From: Nocardia flavorosea NBRC 108225
GTDB taxonomy: Bacteria > Actinomycetota > Actinomycetes > Mycobacteriales > Mycobacteriaceae
DNA length: 64,000 nt
Direction: 5' to 3'
NCBI RefSeq assembly: GCF_001613385.1
Contig: NZ_BDCG01000020.1
Span: 1 to 64,000 of the forward strand
Under the pieces are notes generated by a model. That model was given only the letters and a program-made list of their open reading frames with translations, did not search any database and was not told where the DNA came from. Numbering within the stretch: position 1 is the stretch's first letter; the number at the start of each line of letters is the position of its first letter. Shown here one piece after another: positions 54,209-62,182 of the stretch. The position numbers and the translations under genes are program-made.

Positions 54209-54826
54209 ATGGCGGGCGGTACGAAAAGACTTCCGAGAGCGGTGCGCGAGCAGCAGATGCTCGATGCCGCGGTCGAAGTCTTCTCGCGCAAAGGCTTCCA
54301 CGAAACCTCCATGGATGCCATCGCCGCCGAGGCCGAGATCTCCAAACCGATGCTCTACCTCTACTACGGCTCCAAGGACGAATTGTTCCGCGCGTGTATC
54401 CAACGCGAGGGTATGCGGTTCCTGGAGTCGGTCGCCCCGGCCGGTAACCCGCTGCTCAGTCCGCACGAGCAATTGCGCACCGCGCTCGAGGGGTTCCTCG
54501 GATTCGTCGATACCCACCGCAATTCCTGGCAGGTCCTCTACCGGCAGGCGCTCGGCCAGCAAGCGTTCGCCTCCGAGATCGAGAACGCCCGCCAGCGGGT
54601 TATCGAACTCACCGCGAAACTGCTGGAGTCCAGCGCCAAGCACGCCGAACCCGGTACCAATTTCGATATCGTCGCGGTCGCCGTGATCGGTGCGGGAGAG
54701 GCGATCGCCGATACGGTCGCCGGCGGGCGGATCGATGTGGCCGAGGCAGTGGATCTGCTGGACGCGCTGGCCTGGCGCGGTCTGTCCGGCCGCAAACCCG
54801 ATACCGCCGGCGAATCGGGCGAATAG
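54209..54826 (+). CDS. TetR family transcriptional regulator (Rv0238 type)
   Basis: A 205-residue TetR repressor. The N-terminal DNA-binding domain has REQQMLDAAVEVFSRKGFHETSMDAIAAEAEISKP, then MLYLYYGSKDELF, the classic helix-turn-helix layout. The C-terminal domain (from about 75) is helical and would bind a ligand; its identity is unknown, though the apparent targets suggest an acyl-CoA. The ATG at 54209 lies five bases after TAGGAG; a GTG one codon earlier is too close. An operator overlaps its own -10 box and a matching one lies between fabG4 and fadA2, so it probably controls both. Confidence 0.92.
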   Translation: MAGGTKRLPRAVREQQMLDAAVEVFSRKGFHETSMDAIAAEAEISKPMLYLYYGSKDELFRACIQREGMRFLESVAPAGNPLLSPHEQLRTALEGFLGFVDTHRNSWQVLYRQALGQQAFASEIENARQRVIELTAKLLESSAKHAEPGTNFDIVAVAVIGAGEAIADTVAGGRIDVAEAVDLLDALAWRGLSGRKPDTAGESGE

Positions 54827-55362
54827 TCCGAATTCCCCAGCAGCCGTGGTTTTCTGCGGCTTGCGACCGATCCCGACGCTCCGTAGTTTCGGGCCAGCGG
54901 TCGTTGCGGAGGACGACGTCCGCGGGGAGGGCGAGGTGTTCGGGTTATTGCGGCCGTGCCGACGCGGCGCAGCGAAATACGGTATCGATCCCGGTCTTTG
55001 GCAGTCCCATATGTGTGGCCTGTGCCTGGGCCTGCGCGACGGTGGCGGACAGATCGCCCGTGCCGCCACCGATCGATGCGATAGTGCTGAGTCTGCTGAC
55101 CGAAGCGCAGGCCGAAACCCCGGCGTCCCGGACCCGGCGAGGCGATCCGGCTGTTGCTCACCCAGTACTGCACCGGATATGCGTGCTGTGCCGAGCACAT
55201 CAATCCGTGCAACGGTGAACGGCGGAAGTCCTGGGCCTCCCGGGGGTGTGATTGCGGCAGCTGCTGTGACTGTGCCGGCTGCTGTCGGGATTGCGGTCGG
55301 TGCTGCGGTGGCGACGGCTGCTGCTGTGAGTGCTGCGACTGTTCCTGCTGACCCGGCGTAAC
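54827..55362. other. Region between TetR and acyltransferase genes
   Basis: 536 bases with no intact gene. The minus strand holds a probable gene remnant (54945-55360). The plus strand reads as a striking Cys-rich frame (55154-55351), which is the antisense of Gln/Ala-rich codons and is not believed. Confidence 0.5.
54945..55360 (-). pseudogene. Frameshifted remnant of a Gln-rich protein
   Basis: On the minus strand, a frame directly following the acyltransferase stop codon reads as a Gln/Ser/Pro-rich segment (GQQEQSQHSQQQPSPPQHRP and on), then CSAQHAYPVQYWVSNSRIA. Near 55130 the plausible frame changes by one, and continues ACASVSRLSTIASIGGGTG and on to a stop codon at 54945 after RCAASARPQ. 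There is no good start codon or ribosome binding site. It looks like a decayed secreted-protein gene, or a gene with a sequencing frameshift. Confidence 0.35.
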
Positions 55363-56607
55363 TCAGCTCCGCCGGTCGAAGCGCCGGGCCCACTGCCGGC
55401 AGGGTTCCTCCACCAGCGCGTGGCTCGCCGCGGCGATCGGCAGCGTGAACGCGACCGTGAGCACCAGGACCTTCACGAAGTCGCCGTGGAAGGGCAGAAT
55501 CCCGAACACCGGGAAGATCACCGACAGCACGGCCAGATGCCAGATGAAGATGCCGTAGGACCAGCGGCCGACCGTGGCCGCGGGGGCCGAAGTGAGCCAC
55601 CGGCGGCTCTTATCGGCCGGACCGAGGACCAGGGGCGCGAGCAGGGCGAAACCGATCACCGTGCCGAGAGCCATTTTGGCCGCGTACTGCCACGGTTCGG
55701 CCCGGGTCAATCCGGCGACCCCGCCGAGGTCGGTGGCCGAGAGTGCGAACGTCACGCCGGCGATCGCCCACATCAGTCGCTGATTGCCGAGGATCCGCCG
55801 CCCTCTCGCCCGCGGCTCGTCGCAGATCAGTTCGGCCAGCAGCATGCCGCCCGCGAACCACGGTATGTAGGCGGGCAGCCAGTTGTCGGCGTGGATGCCG
55901 CCCGGGGTCGGCACCGGTATGAAGTTCCAGCCCAGGAACACCAGGCCGAGCAGCAGCACGGCCGGTACTCGCGCGGTGGCCGCGCGTCCACGCAGACCGT
56001 GCAGCAGCCAGGCCAGCAGCGGCAGCACCAGATAAAAGGCCACCTCCACCGACAGACTCCACATCTGGGTGAGTCCATCGGTCAGTGTGAGCGGAATGAA
56101 AACCTGCAGGAGCAGCAGATTGGACAACCACACCTGCACGCCGGCGGTGTCCGCGGCGGCCGGAACCAGGATCAGCACCGCACACACAACGAGCCAGTAC
56201 GCGGGCACGATCCGGGCTACCCGGTGACGTAGGTAGTAGCCGAGGGTGGGTGCGTCGCCGAGACCGCGGGCCGCCAGTGCGTGCGGCCGCCACAGCAGGA
56301 AGCCCGACAGGGCGAAGAACACGGCGACCGCCATATCGAAACGTTCCAGCAGCCGGCCGAGAACGGGTATCGCGGTGGCGCCGGTCTGGAACGCCACATG
56401 GGTGACCAGCACCCCGAGCGCCGCCAGCCCGCGCATACCTTCCAGTGCGGGGAGAAAGGAACGCTGCCGGGCGGCGGCCGGGGACGCCGCGGTCGTCCCG
56501 GGCCCGGAAGCCCCCATGACAGCGGCGGGTGCTCCGCTGAAGGCGCCCGGTCCGGTATGGCCGATATCGGGCTGAGCTCCGGGTTCGGTGGTCGGGGTGG
56601 TGGTCAT
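55363..56607 (-). CDS. Acyltransferase family 3 membrane protein (Rv0228 type)
   Basis: A 414-residue integral membrane O-acyltransferase. After a Thr/Pro/Ala-rich cytoplasmic start, the first helix carries the family signature FLPALEGMRGLAALGVLVTHVAF with the catalytic-type His. FALSGFLLWRP and YYLRHRVARIVPAYWLV (the RxxR motif) follow, then about ten membrane helices including MWSLSVEVAFYLVLPLL. It matches the Rv0228/TmaT group; TmaT of Corynebacterium acetylates trehalose monocorynomycolate to permit MmpL export. That role is a hypothesis here, supported by mmpL3 and other envelope genes nearby. The ATG at 56607 has GGGAG upstream. Confidence 0.85.
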   Translation of the reverse strand: MTTTPTTEPGAQPDIGHTGPGAFSGAPAAVMGASGPGTTAASPAAARQRSFLPALEGMRGLAALGVLVTHVAFQTGATAIPVLGRLLERFDMAVAVFFALSGFLLWRPHALAARGLGDAPTLGYYLRHRVARIVPAYWLVVCAVLILVPAAADTAGVQVWLSNLLLLQVFIPLTLTDGLTQMWSLSVEVAFYLVLPLLAWLLHGLRGRAATARVPAVLLLGLVFLGWNFIPVPTPGGIHADNWLPAYIPWFAGGMLLAELICDEPRARGRRILGNQRLMWAIAGVTFALSATDLGGVAGLTRAEPWQYAAKMALGTVIGFALLAPLVLGPADKSRRWLTSAPAATVGRWSYGIFIWHLAVLSVIFPVFGILPFHGDFVKVLVLTVAFTLPIAAASHALVEEPCRQWARRFDRRS

Positions 56608-56809
56608 CGGCTCCCAGTCTGCCCGCCCGCTCGCGCTGCGGGGAAGGCGGCATTTCACAATGCGCGCTAGACTCCTGCCGATTTGGGTCCGATTCCGGCC
56701 TCGCCAATGCCCACGAAACGCCGTGGCTGTTAGTGTCAGGGCTCACGAGTGCCGCGGCGCCCCGCTGTACCCGCGGAACGACCTGTGTTCTACGACGAGG
56801 AGACATTGC

Positions 56810-57982
56810 ATGGCACTGAGTGCCGGAACCAGAAGGACGGTTGCCTGCGTGCTCGTGGGTCTCGGCGCGTTGCTGATCGTTGCCGCGCTGATGATCCCTA
56901 CCTACACCGTCGGCAAAATGGCCAAAACTCCCCTCGATCTCGAGATCACCACCGTCGCGGTCAACCAGCCGGACGAGGAAAGCCTGGTCCTGGACTCGAC
57001 TTCGCTGACCGAAGAGGGGCGCAGCGCAGAGGTCAACGAGAACGTTCCGCTCGTCTCCCAGCGTTTCCTCACCATCGAAGACCCGTCCGATGCCGATCAG
57101 ATGACGATTCAGGCCGGTAACACCCTGCGCCGGATCGACAAGCGGGGCGATACCGGTGTGCTGTCGGCCTACGTCGACCGGGTCACCATCGATCGCAAGA
57201 CCGGCGAACCGGTATCCACCGACCCCAACGGGTCGATCGCGATGTCGACCAACAGCAAGGGTGAGAGTATCGCCGAACCGGTCCATCGCACCGGTCTGCA
57301 GTACCGATTCCCGATCGGCACGGAAAAGAAGAACTACCCGTACTTCGACGTCTACGCCGAGACCAGCACCGATATGGAGTTCGTCGAAGAGACCGAGATC
57401 AACGGCACCACGGTCTACCACTTCCGGCAAAACGTCCCGGTGACCGATCTGTCCAAGGTCTCCAACCTGCCCACCAACAAGCTGAGCCTGCCGGCCGCCA
57501 AGTGGGGCCTCGAGGGCGGCGAAGAGCCGATCACCATGTCGCGCTTCTACAGCAACGTCCGCGACCTGTGGGTCGAGCCGCAGACCGGCACGGTCGTCAA
57601 GGGCGGCGAGCAGCTGAACATCTTCTACGGGCGCTCCGCCGACAAGCCCGAGGTGCCCGCACTCAAATCGCATCTGGTCTTCGATACCGATACCGTCGAA
57701 GCCCAGCTCGCGATCGCCAAGGACAATATCGACCAGCTCTCGCTGTTCGGCCGTATCCTGCCGATCGTTCTCGGCATCCTCGGTGTCATCGCGCTGATCG
57801 CCGGCATCCTGCTCGGCGTCATGGGTGGCGGTTCCGGCCGACCGGCCCGCGCCGGTGGTCCCTCGGGCAGCCGTCCCGGCGGCCCGGCTCCCGCCGGCTC
57901 GGATGCGCCGACCACCACCCTGCCGCGCAGCAGTGGTGCGGACGCACCGACGGAGACCATCAGGATGCCGAAGGATCTCTGA
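56810..57982 (+). CDS. DUF3068 (PorA-family-like) membrane-anchored protein (Rv0227c type)
   Basis: A 390-residue protein with an N-terminal membrane helix (CVLVGLGALLIVAALMIPTY), a large extracytoplasmic beta-rich region and a second helix near the end (ILPIVLGILGVIALIAGILLGVM). A Gly/Pro/Ser-rich cytoplasmic tail with Thr sites follows. This two-helix layout is the DUF3068 family of mycolic-acid actinobacteria, corresponding to Rv0227c, which is reported as essential for growth; biochemical role unknown. The ATG at 56810 has GAGGAG upstream. A textbook terminator follows the stop. It is divergent from the acyltransferase gene, as Rv0227c and Rv0228 are neighbours in M. tuberculosis. Confidence 0.92.
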   Translation: MALSAGTRRTVACVLVGLGALLIVAALMIPTYTVGKMAKTPLDLEITTVAVNQPDEESLVLDSTSLTEEGRSAEVNENVPLVSQRFLTIEDPSDADQMTIQAGNTLRRIDKRGDTGVLSAYVDRVTIDRKTGEPVSTDPNGSIAMSTNSKGESIAEPVHRTGLQYRFPIGTEKKNYPYFDVYAETSTDMEFVEETEINGTTVYHFRQNVPVTDLSKVSNLPTNKLSLPAAKWGLEGGEEPITMSRFYSNVRDLWVEPQTGTVVKGGEQLNIFYGRSADKPEVPALKSHLVFDTDTVEAQLAIAKDNIDQLSLFGRILPIVLGILGVIALIAGILLGVMGGGSGRPARAGGPSGSRPGGPAPAGSDAPTTTLPRSSGADAPTETIRMPKDL

Positions 57983-58020
57983 ACCACGGCTGAAACGGTC
58001 GCCTGAACAAGGTCGATACG

Positions 58021-58056
58021 AAAAGCTCCCCGGACCACAGGTCCGGGGAGCTTTTT
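58021..58056 (+). terminator. Strong intrinsic terminator after the DUF3068 gene
   Basis: A 16-bp perfect stem, AAAAGCTCCCCGGACC (58021-58036) with its complement (58040-58055), closes a 3-base loop and ends in a run of five T. The A-run on the left arm makes it bidirectional in principle. Confidence 0.93.
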
Positions 58057-58164
58057 CGTAGCCGGGCGAAATGCTGTGCCGTCGCAGCCGGTGGACACCG
58101 GCCGTTGGCCCGCGGCGGCAGCCGATCGCCGGGGCATCGCATTCCTCGTCGCCGAAACGAAAGA

Positions 58165-58194
58165 ATCCCGCTCCCGGGATGACGGGAGCGGGAT
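58165..58194 (-). terminator. Terminator of the fabG4-htdX operon
   Basis: ATCCCGCTCCCG (58165-58176) and CGGGAGCGGGAT (58183-58194) form a 12-bp perfect stem with a 6-base loop. Read on the minus strand it lies 25 bases after the htdX stop and is followed by the T-rich TCTTTCGTTT. Confidence 0.85.
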
Positions 58195-58218
58195 CTGTGT
58201 CCGCCGGAAAGCGTCGGT

Positions 58219-59088
58219 TCAGCGCAGAGCGGCGGTGAGGTGGGGGTAGCCCTTCTTGGGATGTCGCAGGGCGAGTTCCCAGCCGTCGGGAGTCCGATCC
58301 GCGTACACGTTCACGGTCGAGGGCAGCAGAATCGGTTTACCGAACTTCACCGCGTAGGACACCGCCCCGGGGATCCGGCCCTCCAGCGTGGCCAGAATCG
58401 CTGCCGCCGACCACATACCGTGGGCGATGGCCCGTGGGAAGCCGAATGCCTTGGCACCCAATGCCGAGGTGTGGATCGGGTTCTGATCGCCGGAGGCGTT
58501 CGCGTAGCGGGTGATCGTCGCCTGGTCGACCCGCAGGGTACGCAGCGGGGGTGGCGGTACCTCTTCCGGCTTCGGCTCGGGTTTCGGACCACCCGACAGC
58601 GAGGTCTTCTGCTGGTGCAACAACGTTGTCACCTGCCGCCACACCAGTTCTCGCCCGACCCGGATCTCGCTGATCGCGTCCACCAGCAACCCCTTGGGGT
58701 GCTCGCGCAGGTTCTCGATATGCGCGGTGATATCGAGCGGTTCGCCGGCCGAGATATCGCGGGTGCGCTCGATCAGGTTCTCCGCGTGGACGGCACCCAC
58801 TGCGACGAACGGGAAATCGCGTTGCACGATCATTTTCATCACCATCGGGAAGGTGATGACGAACGGGTAGGTCAGCGGCAGCTTGTCGCCGAACCGCAAC
58901 CCGGTGGCGCGGCAGTACGCGGCCAGATGTTCCGGGTCCACGTGTAGGCCCTCGAGCCGAACCTCGCGGTCCGGGATGGCCGGTGCGCGGCCGGATACGA
59001 ACGGCAGCGGAACCGCTCCCAAGGCCGCCTTCACATAGAGACTGCCGTTCTTGGGGGGTTCGTCGAGGGTGATGGTCTCGGTCATCAC
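58219..59088 (-). CDS. htdX: 3-hydroxyacyl-thioester dehydratase HtdX (MaoC-like)
   Basis: A 289-residue double hot-dog protein corresponding to Rv0241c. The N-terminal half is the inactive repeat. The C-terminal half holds the hydratase 2 motif ITRYANASGDQNPIHTSALGAKAFGFPRAIAHGMW, with catalytic Asp and His in GDQNPIH. It interconverts 3-hydroxyacyl- and trans-2-enoyl-thioesters. Its start overlaps the fabG4 stop (GTGATGA at 59088-59082), so it is cotranslated with the reductase it would follow in a chain-elongation cycle. Confidence 0.94.
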   Translation of the reverse strand: MMTETITLDEPPKNGSLYVKAALGAVPLPFVSGRAPAIPDREVRLEGLHVDPEHLAAYCRATGLRFGDKLPLTYPFVITFPMVMKMIVQRDFPFVAVGAVHAENLIERTRDISAGEPLDITAHIENLREHPKGLLVDAISEIRVGRELVWRQVTTLLHQQKTSLSGGPKPEPKPEEVPPPPLRTLRVDQATITRYANASGDQNPIHTSALGAKAFGFPRAIAHGMWSAAAILATLEGRIPGAVSYAVKFGKPILLPSTVNVYADRTPDGWELALRHPKKGYPHLTAALR

Positions 59089-60443
59089 GCGCCGATCATG
59101 CTCTGGCCGCAGACGCGGACGATATTGCCGTTCACCGCGTTCGACGCCGGGCTCGCGAAGAAGGCGACGGTTTCGGCAACGTCCACGGTCTGCCCGCCCT
59201 GGTTCAGCGAGGCCATCAGCCGGCCGCCCTCGCGCGTCGCCAGCGGGATCGCGGCGGTCATGGCGGTTTCGATGAATCCGGGAGCCACCGCGTTGATGGT
59301 GATGTTCTTCTCGGCCAGCGCGGGCGCCTCGGCATTCACCATGCCGATGACACCGGCCTTGGAGGCACCGTAGTTGGTCTGCCCGCGGTTACCGGCGATA
59401 CCCGCGATGGAGGACACGTCGATCACGCGGCCGCCCGCCTTCAAAGCACCCGAGGACACCAGGCCCTCGGTGATCCGGTGCGGGGCCGCGAGGTTCACGT
59501 TCAGTACCGCGTTCCAGCGGCCTTCGTCCATGTTCGCGAGCAGTTTGTCGCGGGTGATCCCGGCGTTGTGCACGATGATGTCGATACCGCCGAAACGTTC
59601 GGTGGCGAATTCGGCGAGCCGCTCGGCCGCGTCGGCGGCGGTTACATCGAGTGCCAGCGCGGTACCGCCGACCTTGTTCGCCGTTTCCGCCAGTGCCTCG
59701 CCCGCGGCGGGGATATCGGCGACGATCACGGTCGCGCCGTCCCGGGCGAAAACCTCGGCGATGGTGGCGCCGATACCGCGCGCCGCGCCGGTGACCACGG
59801 CGACCTTCCCGTCGAGCGGGCGGTTCCAATCGGCGGGTGCGGTCGAATCGTCCTTGCCGACCCGGATCACCTGCGCGTCCACGAACGCCGATTTGGCCGA
59901 AAGGACGAAGCGCAGCGTCGAGGCCAGCCCGGTGGCTGCCGGGGAGGCTTCGGGGTGCAGGTACACCAGCTGCGAGGTGGCGCCGCGCAGCAGTTCCTTA
60001 CCGACCGAACGGGTGAAGCCCTCCAGCGCCCGCTGGGCGATCTGGCCCTCGACCGATCCGGCGAGTTCCGGGGTGGTACCGATGACCAGCACCCGGCCCG
60101 ACGGCGCGATACTGCGCATGGCCGGCTGGAAGAACTGGTAGAGCTGGGAAAGATCCTCGATGCTGCCGATGCCGGTGGCGTCGAAGACCAGCGCGCCGTA
60201 CTTGGTGCCGGCGGCCGGTGCATCGGCGAAGGTGTAGTCGCCGGCCAGCAGCGCGCGCAGCGGTTCGGCCACGCGGCCCTTACCGCCCAGCAGGACCGGG
60301 CCGGGCAGTGCGGGCTCGCCGGGGGTATAGCGCCGTAGTTTCTCCGGCTTCGGCAGGCCCAGCTTGTTCGCGAGGAACCCGCCGGGCGCGGAGTTGACGA
60401 ACGATCCGTAGAGGTTGGGTGCGCCCTTGCTCTTGGCTGCCAC
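59085..60443 (-). CDS. fabG4: 3-oxoacyl-thioester reductase FabG4 (HMW FabG)
   Basis: A 452-residue high-molecular-weight FabG corresponding to Rv0242c, which reduces 3-oxoacyl-CoA (or ACP) with NADH. The N-terminal flavodoxin-like domain (about 1-205) lacks a cofactor. The C-terminal SDR domain begins GKVAVVTGAARGIGATIAEVFARDGA and has HNAGITRDKLLANM, a catalytic Ser in SSIAGIAGNRGQTNYGASK with Tyr and Lys, and a family-specific end VNGNIVRVCGQSMIGA. The GTG at 60443 has AAGGTGGG upstream and gives the normal length. First gene of the operon with htdX, divergent from fadA2, with a TetR-type operator between them. Confidence 0.96.
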   Translation of the reverse strand: MAAKSKGAPNLYGSFVNSAPGGFLANKLGLPKPEKLRRYTPGEPALPGPVLLGGKGRVAEPLRALLAGDYTFADAPAAGTKYGALVFDATGIGSIEDLSQLYQFFQPAMRSIAPSGRVLVIGTTPELAGSVEGQIAQRALEGFTRSVGKELLRGATSQLVYLHPEASPAATGLASTLRFVLSAKSAFVDAQVIRVGKDDSTAPADWNRPLDGKVAVVTGAARGIGATIAEVFARDGATVIVADIPAAGEALAETANKVGGTALALDVTAADAAERLAEFATERFGGIDIIVHNAGITRDKLLANMDEGRWNAVLNVNLAAPHRITEGLVSSGALKAGGRVIDVSSIAGIAGNRGQTNYGASKAGVIGMVNAEAPALAEKNITINAVAPGFIETAMTAAIPLATREGGRLMASLNQGGQTVDVAETVAFFASPASNAVNGNIVRVCGQSMIGA

Positions 60444-60598
60444 TGTTCCCACCTTTTCTGTTGCTCGAGTGGTATCGGTACCTGGCGTGCGCCGGTACCG
60501 CCGCACCGGCGCCGTTGCTGCCCGAACTGCGCTCACCCGCGGGGAGCGGGGTCGGCAGGTTAGCCGGCGCACAGTCGCCGGAGGCGGTGTCGACATTG

Positions 60599-60618
60599 AA
60601 CTTACTCCGGAGTAAGTT
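60599..60618. promoter_or_regulatory. 20-bp perfect palindromic operator between fabG4 and fadA2
   Basis: AACTTACTCC joined to its exact reverse complement (GGAGTAAGTT), 156 bases from the fabG4 start and 109 from fadA2. The central 14 bases differ by only two from the inverted repeat over the TetR gene's -10 box at 54165-54178. A small inverted repeat, GTTTA-TCG-TAAAC, follows at 60616-60628. Probable binding site of that TetR protein. Confidence 0.78.
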
Positions 60619-60726
60619 TATCGTAAACCGATCGCGGGCGGGCGTCGGCCGCCGCGGCCGGGTACCGCGGATCCGGAGCCGGAAACACCCGACCATCTCG
60701 CCAACTCGACAACCTGGGAGACCCGA

Positions 60727-62019
60727 GTGACCACCACACCCCGTTCGACCCGTCCGGTCGCCATCGTCGGCGGCAACCGCATCCCGTTCGCCCGCTCCGA
60801 CAAGGCCTACGCGCACGCTTCCAACCAGGACATGTTCACCGCGACCCTGGACGGTCTGGTGAGCCGTTTCGGCCTGCAGGGCGAACGCCTGGGCATGGTC
60901 GCCGGCGGCGCCGTCCTCAAACGCGTCGGCGAACACGGCATGATCCGGGAAAGCGTGCTCGGCAGCACGCTCAGCCCCTACACCCCCGCCCACGATCTGC
61001 AACTGGCCTGCGGTACGGGCCTGCAGGCCGTGGTCACCGTCGGCGACGCCATCGCGGCCGGCCGGATCGAGGCCGGTATCGGCGGCGGAACCGATACCAC
61101 CTCGGATGCGCCGATCGGCGTGAGCGAGCGGATGCGCGAATGGATGCTGAACATCAACCGCGCCCGCACCAATGCCGAACGGCTCAAACTGGTGGGGCAG
61201 TTGCGGCCCGGCATGGTCGGTATCGAGATTCCGCGCAATGCCGAACCGCGTACGGGGATGTCCATGGGCGAACATGCGGCCGTCACCGCCAAGGAATTCG
61301 GTATCGCCCGCGAGGCGCAGGACGAACTGGCCTACCTGTCGCATACGAACATGGCCGCCGCCTACGAACGTGGTTTCTTCGACGATCTGGTGACCCCGTT
61401 CCTCGGACTCACCCGCGACGACAACCTGCGCCCCAACTCTTCGGTCGAGAAACTGGCCACCCTGAAACCGGTGTTCGGCGTGAAGCTCGGCGACGCCACC
61501 ATGACTGCCGGTAACTCCACACCACTCACCGACGGCGCCTCGGCGGTACTGCTGTCCAGCGACGAATGGGCCGCCGACCGCAGCCTGCCGGTACTGGCAC
61601 ATCTGGTGGACAGCGAGGTCGCGGCCGTCGATTACATCCACGGCCCCGACGGTCTGCTGATGGCCCCCACCTACGCGGTGCCCCGCATGCTGGCCCGCAA
61701 CGGCCTGACCCTGCAGGATTTCGACTTCTACGAAATTCACGAGGCCTTCGCGTCGGTGGTGCTGGCCACCCTGCAGGCTTGGGAATCGGATCAGTACTGC
61801 AAGGAGCGGCTGGGTCTCGACGGTGCCCTCGGCCCGATCGACCGGACCAAGCTGAACGTCAACGGATCCTCGCTGGCGGCCGGGCATCCCTTCGCGGCCA
61901 CCGGTGGGCGGATTGTCGCCCAGACGGCCAAGATGCTGGCCGAGAAGGGGTCCGGCCGTGCGCTGATTTCCATCTGTGCCGCCGGTGGGCAGGGTGTAGT
62001 CGCCATTCTGGAGCGTTGA
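60727..62019 (+). CDS. fadA2: Acetyl-CoA acetyltransferase / thiolase FadA2
   Basis: A 430-residue thiolase corresponding to Rv0243. The nucleophilic Cys is in LACGTGLQAV (Cys95). The other active-site motifs are EIHEAFASVV, NVNGSSLAAGHPFAATGGRIV with catalytic His, and the C-terminal CAAGGQGVVAILE with the second Cys. It would condense or cleave acyl-CoA chains, complementing the reductase and dehydratase encoded across the divergent promoter. The GTG at 60727 has GGGAG upstream. A fadE5-like gene that follows in mycobacteria is absent here. Confidence 0.95.
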   Translation: MTTTPRSTRPVAIVGGNRIPFARSDKAYAHASNQDMFTATLDGLVSRFGLQGERLGMVAGGAVLKRVGEHGMIRESVLGSTLSPYTPAHDLQLACGTGLQAVVTVGDAIAAGRIEAGIGGGTDTTSDAPIGVSERMREWMLNINRARTNAERLKLVGQLRPGMVGIEIPRNAEPRTGMSMGEHAAVTAKEFGIAREAQDELAYLSHTNMAAAYERGFFDDLVTPFLGLTRDDNLRPNSSVEKLATLKPVFGVKLGDATMTAGNSTPLTDGASAVLLSSDEWAADRSLPVLAHLVDSEVAAVDYIHGPDGLLMAPTYAVPRMLARNGLTLQDFDFYEIHEAFASVVLATLQAWESDQYCKERLGLDGALGPIDRTKLNVNGSSLAAGHPFAATGGRIVAQTAKMLAEKGSGRALISICAAGGQGVVAILER

Positions 62020-62029
62020 GAGCCGTGAT

Positions 62030-62054
62030 CCTGCGCCGTCGTCTGCGGCGCAGG
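62030..62054 (+). terminator. fadA2: Putative fadA2 terminator hairpin
   Basis: CCTGCGCCG (62030-62038) and CGGCGCAGG (62046-62054) form a perfect 9-bp stem with a 7-base loop, 11 bases after the fadA2 stop. No U-tract follows. Confidence 0.65.
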
Positions 62055-62182
62055 GTCGGTGATCTACGGTTTCGACCCACATTCGACCGGGCCGTCGATA
62101 CCGGCGGGAGCAGGGAGCTCGCCGGTATGGACGGCCCGGTCCACGGGAGTGTCCCGGCCGCGGTGAAACTCGATATCGCCGG

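Noticed and set aside
55154..55351. Plus-strand 65-codon frame with an extreme number of Cys residues, resembling a metallothionein.
   Set aside because: It is the antisense of Gln/Ala-rich codons (CAG/GCA), has no ribosome binding site, and the minus-strand frame reads as better protein sequence.
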